Notes under the pieces: model-generated
Database searches by the model: none
The model's input: the letters and a program-made list of their open reading frames with translations, nothing else
What the model was told of the DNA's origin: nothing
Translations under genes and position numbers: made by a program
Part shown: positions 5,809 through 9,806 of the stretch, in pieces
Layout of the letters: every line of letters starts with the position of its first letter
Position numbering within the stretch: the first letter of the stretch is position 1
From: CAYTCZ01 sp964436315
GTDB lineage: Bacteria > Actinomycetota > Thermoleophilia > Gaiellales > Gaiellaceae
Direction: 5' to 3'
NCBI GenBank assembly: GCA_964436315.1
Contig: CAYTCZ010000136.1
Location: forward strand, 1 to 9,806
DNA length: 9,806 nucleotides

Positions 5809-7689
5809 GTGGCTACACGCACTGGTCTCCGTCTCGGTGGTGACTCTGGCGGCTATCGCGTCGATGCTGACGGTGCTCTAGTTCAGCAATCGAACATCAG
5901 CGGGCGGAGCCTCGACTTCCTGCTCGCCGACGGGACCCTCGAGCCTGGCGAAGCCCTCCGAATTCTTCGCTCGGCCGCGCTGGCGGTGGACTCCGTCCGG
6001 TGGTCCGGAAGGGGATTCCACGGACGGCTTTGCCCTGACGCGATCGTGATCGATGAGGTTGGCCACGCTGTCTTTGTAAAGGGTTTCGGAGGGAGTGACG
6101 AGCCGGTAGGACGCTCTCGCTCGTCTCCAGCAGTCGACTACATGTCACCCGAAGTCTTGTCGGGAGCACCGCTGGAGGCATCAGCGGATACCTACGCCCT
6201 CGGCTGCATCCTCTTCGAAGCTCTCACCGGCAACAGGCCGAGGCGACGAAGAGCCGGTGCGACGACATCGGGCGGACGCTCCGCTCTGCACTCACCAAGG
6301 AGCTTGAGACCAGAGCTCCCGCGGTCTCTCGATGCGGTGATCGAGACGGCGCTTGCCGAGCGGCCGGGGGTTCGGTACTCGACCTGTGTCGACTTGATCA
6401 CTGCTGCCGAAGCTGCCTTCGACGCGGCCGACAAACGTGCCTCCGCTGAACAACGTGCCTCTGCGAGACCTCCCCCCATCCGCCTCGAGGTCGAGCCGGC
6501 GTACCGCCCGCTCGCTGACGAGGACAGGCCACTCGTTGCGGAGTCGCACGAATCGGACGGTGGCGCCGCTCGTAACCATCGCCTGCTAACCATCGCGATC
6601 GTGCTCGCAGTCGCTGGGTTCCTCGGCGCGATGGTGGCGCTGGACTCGGCCCGCCCAAACGAAACTCCCGCGGCTTCGGCCGGCTCGCCGGATACCCGCG
6701 AGGAGTCGCTGACGCGCGTGCTCGGCGACGAGGGAGCAAGCGGGGTTGCCGCCTCTTCCTCCTCGGACACCCTGTATCCATCCTCTTCCGGCGCCAACTC
6801 GGTCGTTCGAATCGACGGACCGACCGGAAGGATCGAAGAAGCAATCCCGGTTGGGATCGGACTCGTAGCGATCGAGGCGGGTGACGAGGCGCTGTGGGCG
6901 CTGAGCGCTGGAGATGGAACGATCGCGAAGATTGATGTCGCGAGCGACGAGGTTCTGGAAACGATTCAGGTCGAGGGGGTGCCGGCTGCTGGCGCTGCGG
7001 TCCCAGGGTCCGACGCCGTATGGGTCGTCAACGCCCGAAATGGGCAGATCATCGAAGTCAACAAGCGAAACTTCGGTGCCGGCCATTCCCTGTCCGCGTT
7101 CGCCGTGGGGAGTCCTCCCGCGCTGCTCACGACTGGTCCCGTGTCGCTGACGTTAGGAGAAGATGCAGCCTGGGTTGCGATTCCCGCCGGTTCGGGGAAC
7201 AGCACGCGACTCGTCCGCCTCTCCCTGTCGTCCAAGCAGCCGACGGCGGTCGCCGAAGGCGGCAGGCGGCCCAGTCAGCTTGCGCTCGGCGGCGGTTCGC
7301 TCTGGATCGGTGATCGGCAGGGCGCCGTGCGCCGGCTCGACCCGACGACGCTCAGGACTCTCGCCGAGGTCAACGTCGGCGGATTCGTCGCGGGGATGGT
7401 TTGGGCCGACGATGCTCTTTGGGTTTCGGCATGCGACGCAGCGGGTGGCCTCATTGCGGTCATCGACTCCACGACCGACACGCTTGTTCGCCGCAGTCGA
7501 GTCCGCGGCTGCTCCTTTGGCATCGACGCCGGGTTTGGTTCGATCTGGCTCGCCAGTCCGTCGCACGAGCGTGTCCTCGAACTCGACCCATCGAACGGCA
7601 GCATCCTGTCGCTGATTCGAGTGAACGGCCGCCCGGTGGACATCGCCGTCTCGGAGCGGGGTATCTACGTTGCGCTCGGCTCCGACTGA
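5809..7689 (+). CDS. N-lobe-less pseudokinase fused to a TM helix and extracellular beta-propeller
   Basis: This 626-residue protein has three parts. Residues about 25-205 resemble only the C-lobe of a Ser/Thr kinase: helix E (EALRILRSAALAVDSV), a catalytic-loop position reading HGRLCPDAIVI (71-81) instead of HxDLKPxN, KGFG (91-94) instead of DFG, an intact activation-segment end YMSPEVL (111-117), helix F DTYALGCILFEALTG (127-141), and the conserved Arg in RPGVRYST (185-192). The glycine loop, the ATP-binding Lys and both catalytic Asp are absent, so it should not phosphorylate. A charged linker leads to one membrane span at about 259-278 (LLTIAIVLAVAGFLGAMVAL). The exterior (about 325-626) holds seven blade-like motifs of the form ALWALS, AVWVVN, AAWVAI, SLWIGD, ALWVSA, SIWLAS and GIYVAL, suggesting a seven-bladed YVTN/PQQ-like propeller. 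The architecture recalls PknD-type sensor kinases, but here the inner part is a likely scaffold. Its stop lies 6 bp from the convergent transporter stop. Confidence 0.8.
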   Translation: MATRTGLRLGGDSGGYRVDADGALVQQSNISGRSLDFLLADGTLEPGEALRILRSAALAVDSVRWSGRGFHGRLCPDAIVIDEVGHAVFVKGFGGSDEPVGRSRSSPAVDYMSPEVLSGAPLEASADTYALGCILFEALTGNRPRRRRAGATTSGGRSALHSPRSLRPELPRSLDAVIETALAERPGVRYSTCVDLITAAEAAFDAADKRASAEQRASARPPPIRLEVEPAYRPLADEDRPLVAESHESDGGAARNHRLLTIAIVLAVAGFLGAMVALDSARPNETPAASAGSPDTREESLTRVLGDEGASGVAASSSSDTLYPSSSGANSVVRIDGPTGRIEEAIPVGIGLVAIEAGDEALWALSAGDGTIAKIDVASDEVLETIQVEGVPAAGAAVPGSDAVWVVNARNGQIIEVNKRNFGAGHSLSAFAVGSPPALLTTGPVSLTLGEDAAWVAIPAGSGNSTRLVRLSLSSKQPTAVAEGGRRPSQLALGGGSLWIGDRQGAVRRLDPTTLRTLAEVNVGGFVAGMVWADDALWVSACDAAGGLIAVIDSTTDTLVRRSRVRGCSFGIDAGFGSIWLASPSHERVLELDPSNGSILSLIRVNGRPVDIAVSERGIYVALGSD

Positions 7690-7695
7690 GTGCCG

Positions 7696-8670
7696 CTACG
7701 TCCGGCAGGTCGCGGCTCGCTCCCCGACGAGGAGAGGGCTCAGATTTACGAGCGCGACCCCACCAATCGCCATCACCATGCCGAGCAAGACAATTGCTTC
7801 TGGAACCTCGCCGAGCGCCGCCTCGATGACGACTGCGATCACGGGAATGAGGAAGAGCCAGGCCGCCGTAGCCGTCGCGCTGCTTCGCTTGAGCGCGCCA
7901 AAGTAGCCCAGGGTCGCGATCACCGACGCGCCCAATGCCAGGACGAGGAGGGAGATCCACAGCTCCCCCGACGACCAGTCAGTTTCGCTGGTGCCCTCGA
8001 GGGCGAACGCGAGGATGAGGAGCACGGCTCCGCCAACGAGATACTGACTTGCGGTGAAGCTCGGAAGGTCGAGACTCGGCTGCCTGACCACGAGGCGCTT
8101 CACGATGAACGTTCCGATCGCCCAGGCGATTGCTCCCAGGAGCGCGAGCGCCATACCAAGGGCAAGGTCAGATGTTCCGGTGTCGCCGCCGAGCTGAGAC
8201 GAGACCATCACAACGACCCCGGTGAAACCGAGAAGCAGGCCGACGACGCCAAGCAGAGGAATCCGCTCGCCGAGGAAGACCCAGCTCATGATTGCGATCC
8301 AGAACGGCGAGGTGTTGATCAACACCGCCGCATTGCCGGCCCCGGCGCGGTCGATTGCTTCGGCGAGGACGATGAGATTGAACGTGACCATGAGGAGGCC
8401 CGAGAGCCCAGCCCAAAACCAGAGGCTTCGCGTTTGGGGAAGCCTCGCGGCCGCGAGGTAAACCGCGATCAGCAGGACGACGGCGGCCGGAGCTGCTCGA
8501 AGGGCAGAGACCATGACGGCTGAAGCGTGCTCGGTGGCTACCTCGGTCGCGCGAAACGAGCCGGCCCACAACGTGATCGAAACGATCATGAAGACGGCCG
8601 CGACGACCGTCGGGCTCAGCTGAACGCTTGGATCGCGGGCAGCCCGCTCCGGTCGCCGCACGCCTGCCAC
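7696..8670 (-). CDS. EamA/DMT-family transporter
   Basis: This 324-residue membrane protein has about ten hydrophobic segments arranged as two EamA repeats (about 22-157 and 168-312), as in drug/metabolite exporters of the RhaT/YdcZ type. The first repeat ends with the typical AAVLINTSPFWIAIMSWVFLGE (113-135, given here in two overlapping parts: AAVLINTSPF and WIAIMSWVFLGE). The second has the matching GALKRSSATATAAWL, PVIAV and ALGE (258-287). Such proteins export small metabolites or amino-acid-like compounds across the cytoplasmic membrane; the substrate cannot be predicted. The GTG at 8670 is the first start after an in-frame TGA. It lacks a close Shine-Dalgarno, with GAGGAG some 19 nt away. 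The gene is divergent from the NfeD gene and convergent with the pseudokinase gene, with no space for a separate terminator between their stops. Confidence 0.9.
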   Translation of the reverse strand: MAGVRRPERAARDPSVQLSPTVVAAVFMIVSITLWAGSFRATEVATEHASAVMVSALRAAPAAVVLLIAVYLAAARLPQTRSLWFWAGLSGLLMVTFNLIVLAEAIDRAGAGNAAVLINTSPFWIAIMSWVFLGERIPLLGVVGLLLGFTGVVVMVSSQLGGDTGTSDLALGMALALLGAIAWAIGTFIVKRLVVRQPSLDLPSFTASQYLVGGAVLLILAFALEGTSETDWSSGELWISLLVLALGASVIATLGYFGALKRSSATATAAWLFLIPVIAVVIEAALGEVPEAIVLLGMVMAIGGVALVNLSPLLVGERAATCRT

Positions 8671-8695
8671 TCTCGCAAGGGTCAGCGCTCCTCAC

Positions 8696-8701
8696 AAGTT
8701 A
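8696..8701 (-). promoter_or_regulatory. Possible -10 box (TAACTT) for the transporter gene
   Basis: On the minus strand TAACTT lies 25 nt before the GTG at 8670. It would give a leader of about 18 nt, so this is not the leaderless arrangement. TTCGAG at 8718-8723, 16 nt upstream, is a weak -35. It is the only TANNNT near this start. Confidence 0.3.
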
Positions 8702-8755
8702 GACCCGTTGCGGCGGGCTCGAACTCGACTTCGCTGCGACTCCCTGGTGGCGGAT

Positions 8756-8761
8756 TACGCT
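8756..8761 (+). promoter_or_regulatory. -10 box (TACGCT) for the NfeD-like gene
   Basis: TACGCT ends 8 nt before the GTG at 8770, with no Shine-Dalgarno between. It favours this start over longer ones in the same frame, which overlap the divergent transporter gene. Confidence 0.5.
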
Positions 8762-8769
8762 GTGCCTAC

Positions 8770-9093
8770 GTGATCTTTGTCACCGCGCTTCTCATCGGCA
8801 TCTTCCTCCTCGATCCGCCGTGGAGCTTGGTCGTGATTGCTGTTGGCGGGATCATCGAAGTTGCCGAATCACTCATGTGGCTCTGGTACTCGAAGCGGGG
8901 TCGGGTGAAAGCTGGCGCCGAGACACTGATTGGCGCGACGGCATCGGTCGTCGCCCCGTGTACACCGAACGGACAGGTCAAGATCGCGGGCGAGATCTGG
9001 CATGCGAGGTGCGAGCCCGGCGCCGACGTGGGTGACGTCGTGCGCGTAACGAGTCGAGACGGACTCACGCTGCTCGTTGAGCCCGAGACCTAG
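8770..9093 (+). CDS. Short NfeD-type membrane protein
   Basis: From GTG 8770 the protein has 107 residues. Residues 1-13 and 18-40 are hydrophobic (IFVTALLIGIFLL; WSLVVIAVGGIIEVAESLMWLW), giving two short or closely packed membrane spans. Residues about 49-105 match the NfeD C-terminal OB-fold: GAETLIGATASVV, then APCTPNGQVKIAGEIWHARC with the invariant G-x-V and G-E-x-W, and GADVGDVVRVTSRDGLTLLVEP. NfeD proteins work with stomatin/flotillin-like SPFH proteins in membrane microdomain quality control. No SPFH gene or NfeD ClpP-like protease domain is found in this window, so it is an orphan here. A longer frame to 8527 overlaps the transporter gene and gives a basic, non-conserved N-terminus, so it is rejected. 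The stop codon TAG (9091-9093) touches the start of the palindromic element. Confidence 0.85.
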   Translation: MIFVTALLIGIFLLDPPWSLVVIAVGGIIEVAESLMWLWYSKRGRVKAGAETLIGATASVVAPCTPNGQVKIAGEIWHARCEPGADVGDVVRVTSRDGLTLLVEPET

Positions 9094-9254
9094 TGGTCGC
9101 TCCGGCAAATACGCACACCATTTCGCCGCCTGCAAACCGTCGCAGCTCGTCGTCCTCGGTCGGTCACATACCGTCCAGGTATGCGGCCTCCCTGCGTCCT
9201 CGAGTTGCTCGGTTTTCGCCGGCCATCTGGGCGCGTATTTACCGGAGAGACCAC
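9093..9254. repeat. 162-bp imperfect palindrome (MITE/REP-like element or long hairpin)
   Basis: The outer arms 9093-9114 and 9233-9254 are reverse complements over 22 nt with two mismatches. The core, CTCCGGCAAATACGC at 9100-9114, faces GCGTATTTaCCGGAG at 9233-9247. The centre holds a second perfect pair, CATACC (9167-9172) and GGTATG (9178-9183), around a 5-nt loop, and both midpoints fall at about 9174. Weaker symmetry runs between (for example AAACCG and CTCG on each side). Both strands therefore translate the peptide AYLPERP from the arms. It begins at the last base of the NfeD stop. No flanking duplication is visible. It may be a non-autonomous mobile repeat, a terminator, or a structured RNA. 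No second copy is in this window. Confidence 0.7.
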
Positions 9255-9341
9255 GAGTTACGTCTGCCCTGACCGCGACCCTGGCCGGAACCGTGGTGGG
9301 CGTTCGCGACGCGATCGACGGCGTGGCAAGCTACCGATCCC
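9255..9341. other. Spacer between palindrome and CBS gene
   Basis: Together with the palindrome this is the longest non-coding stretch (248 bp). I see no Shine-Dalgarno and no TANNNT at the leaderless distance before the CBS gene. A TATTTA at 9236-9241, inside the right palindrome arm, is the best -10-like hexamer upstream, so the CBS gene could be transcribed from within the repeat with a leader of about 90 nt. This is speculative. Confidence 0.25.
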
Positions 9342-9749
9342 ATGACGGTCCGGGAAGCGTTGGTTTCTGACCCTCGCGTTCTCAGTGTCGATGCCGGCCT
9401 TTCCGAGGCCGCTCTGCTTCTCCTGCGGCCCGAGATCAAGTCGGTATTGGTGGTGGATGGAGATCGGCTCGTAGGAGCAGTCGGCCCTGAGGGAGTCATC
9501 GAGGCTGTTGCGAAGCGGTCGGATCTCGATGCGGTCAGGGTCGGCGACATCTGCCGGTCTGACCTCATCACCATGGGTCCGGACGCCTCACTCGATGACG
9601 CGGTCCGGTTGATGTCGGAGCACGGGCTCAAACGCATTCCGATCGTGGACGACGGACGCCTGCTCGGCGTGGTCGCGCGCGAGCCACTCGTACGTCGCCT
9701 TGCCGAAGACGAGGCGCCACCGCCGCCAGAAGATCTCCCGGACTCCTGA
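9342..9749 (+). CDS. Stand-alone tandem-CBS (Bateman) domain protein
   Basis: This is a 135-residue soluble protein made of two CBS motifs. The first (about 1-58) reads MTVREAL, then LSVDAGLSEAALLLL, SVLVVDGDRLVGAV and GVIEAVAKR. The second (about 66-124) reads VGDICRSDLITMGPDAS, LDDAVRLMSEHGLKRIPIV and DDGRLLGVVAREPLVRRL. The tail is acidic and proline-rich (EDEAPPPPEDLPDS). Paired CBS motifs form a Bateman module that usually binds adenosine nucleotides (AMP, ATP, SAM) and acts as an energy or ligand sensor; the second motif (GLKRIPIVDDGRLLGVV) is the more canonical. With no attached enzyme or channel domain, it probably acts on a partner encoded elsewhere. The ATG at 9342 gives the usual start just before the first helix. 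There is no clear ribosome site. Confidence 0.9.
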   Translation: MTVREALVSDPRVLSVDAGLSEAALLLLRPEIKSVLVVDGDRLVGAVGPEGVIEAVAKRSDLDAVRVGDICRSDLITMGPDASLDDAVRLMSEHGLKRIPIVDDGRLLGVVAREPLVRRLAEDEAPPPPEDLPDS

Positions 9750-9806
9750 ACTCCGACTCTCGTGGGGGCCACCCCGTACCACCACCCGCTTTCGATTGTA
9801 GGTCGA
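9750..9806. other. Window end, no feature seen
   Basis: After the CBS stop there are 57 bases with a G-run/C-run (GGGGG, CCCC) but no stable symmetric hairpin and no T-tract. The minus-strand frame crossing here only mirrors the CBS gene. Confidence 0.3.

Noticed and set aside
5809..6430. Active Ser/Thr kinase
   Set aside because: The glycine loop, ATP-binding Lys, HRD Asp and DFG Asp are all missing, so a catalytic kinase cannot be supported.
7690..8523. Long plus-strand open frame of 277 codons
   Set aside because: It lies entirely opposite the EamA transporter gene. Its translation is a charged, low-complexity D/E/R/H string with no fold, as expected from the antisense of a hydrophobic GC-rich gene.
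8527..8769. Longer start for the NfeD-like gene
   Set aside because: It runs antisense to the transporter start and gives a basic, unstructured N-terminus. GTG 8770 has a -10 box at the leaderless distance.
9077..9370. Plus-strand open frame through the palindrome
   Set aside because: Its sequence comes from the palindrome arms, with the same peptide AYLPERP on both strands, and it overlaps the CBS gene start in another frame.
1..9806. Defence island, prophage, transposon or CRISPR array
   Set aside because: No nuclease/helicase cassette, phage structural gene, transposase or regularly spaced direct repeats were seen. SRAP is a repair housekeeping gene and does not mark a defence system by itself.

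Overview
The window reads as a piece of chromosome from a GC-rich actinobacterium, most likely an uncultured lineage near Thermoleophilia/Gaiellales. This is an inference from GC-rich codon use, frequent GTG starts, the -10 boxes described below and the gene families present. I see no transposase, integrase, phage gene, CRISPR array, rRNA or tRNA. It looks like ordinary core and lineage-specific chromosome rather than a mobile island.

Left part (1-1983, plus strand): an unrecognised small ORF that may be cut by the window edge; a GC-rich hairpin after its stop; a second structured spacer; a small helix-turn-helix protein; a secreted lipoprotein of the alpha/beta-hydrolase (esterase) type; and a 35-residue single-span membrane microprotein. 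The microprotein's stop codon shares the palindrome CTAG with the stop of the convergent acyltransferase gene.

Middle (1980-4986, minus strand): four co-oriented genes. Read in transcription order they are an exported SGNH/GDSL hydrolase, a 48-residue Pro/Glu/Ala-rich protein, a Cys/His-rich protein with a CGIYA motif, and a PlsC-like acyltransferase. The last three are closely spaced, but the acyltransferase also has its own -10 box.

Right part (4986-9806): the SGNH gene diverges from a SRAP (HMCES/YedK-like) abasic-site repair gene across about 70 bp. Next come a 626-residue protein joining a degenerate, N-lobe-less kinase fold to a membrane span and a predicted external beta-propeller, a convergent EamA/DMT transporter, a short NfeD-type membrane protein, a 162-bp imperfect palindrome, and a stand-alone tandem-CBS protein.

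Two patterns cut across gene boundaries. First, six of the thirteen genes have a TANNNT hexamer exactly 7-9 nt before the start codon with no Shine-Dalgarno, the arrangement expected for leaderless transcripts. It also helps fix start codons, notably for the SGNH hydrolase. Second, the palindrome after the NfeD gene has 22-nt arms with two mismatches and residual symmetry through to its centre, so it looks like a MITE/REP-like element or a long RNA hairpin. I find no clear multi-gene novel system. The best candidates for something undescribed are the palindrome, the pseudokinase-propeller protein and the small-protein/CGIYA/acyltransferase cluster.
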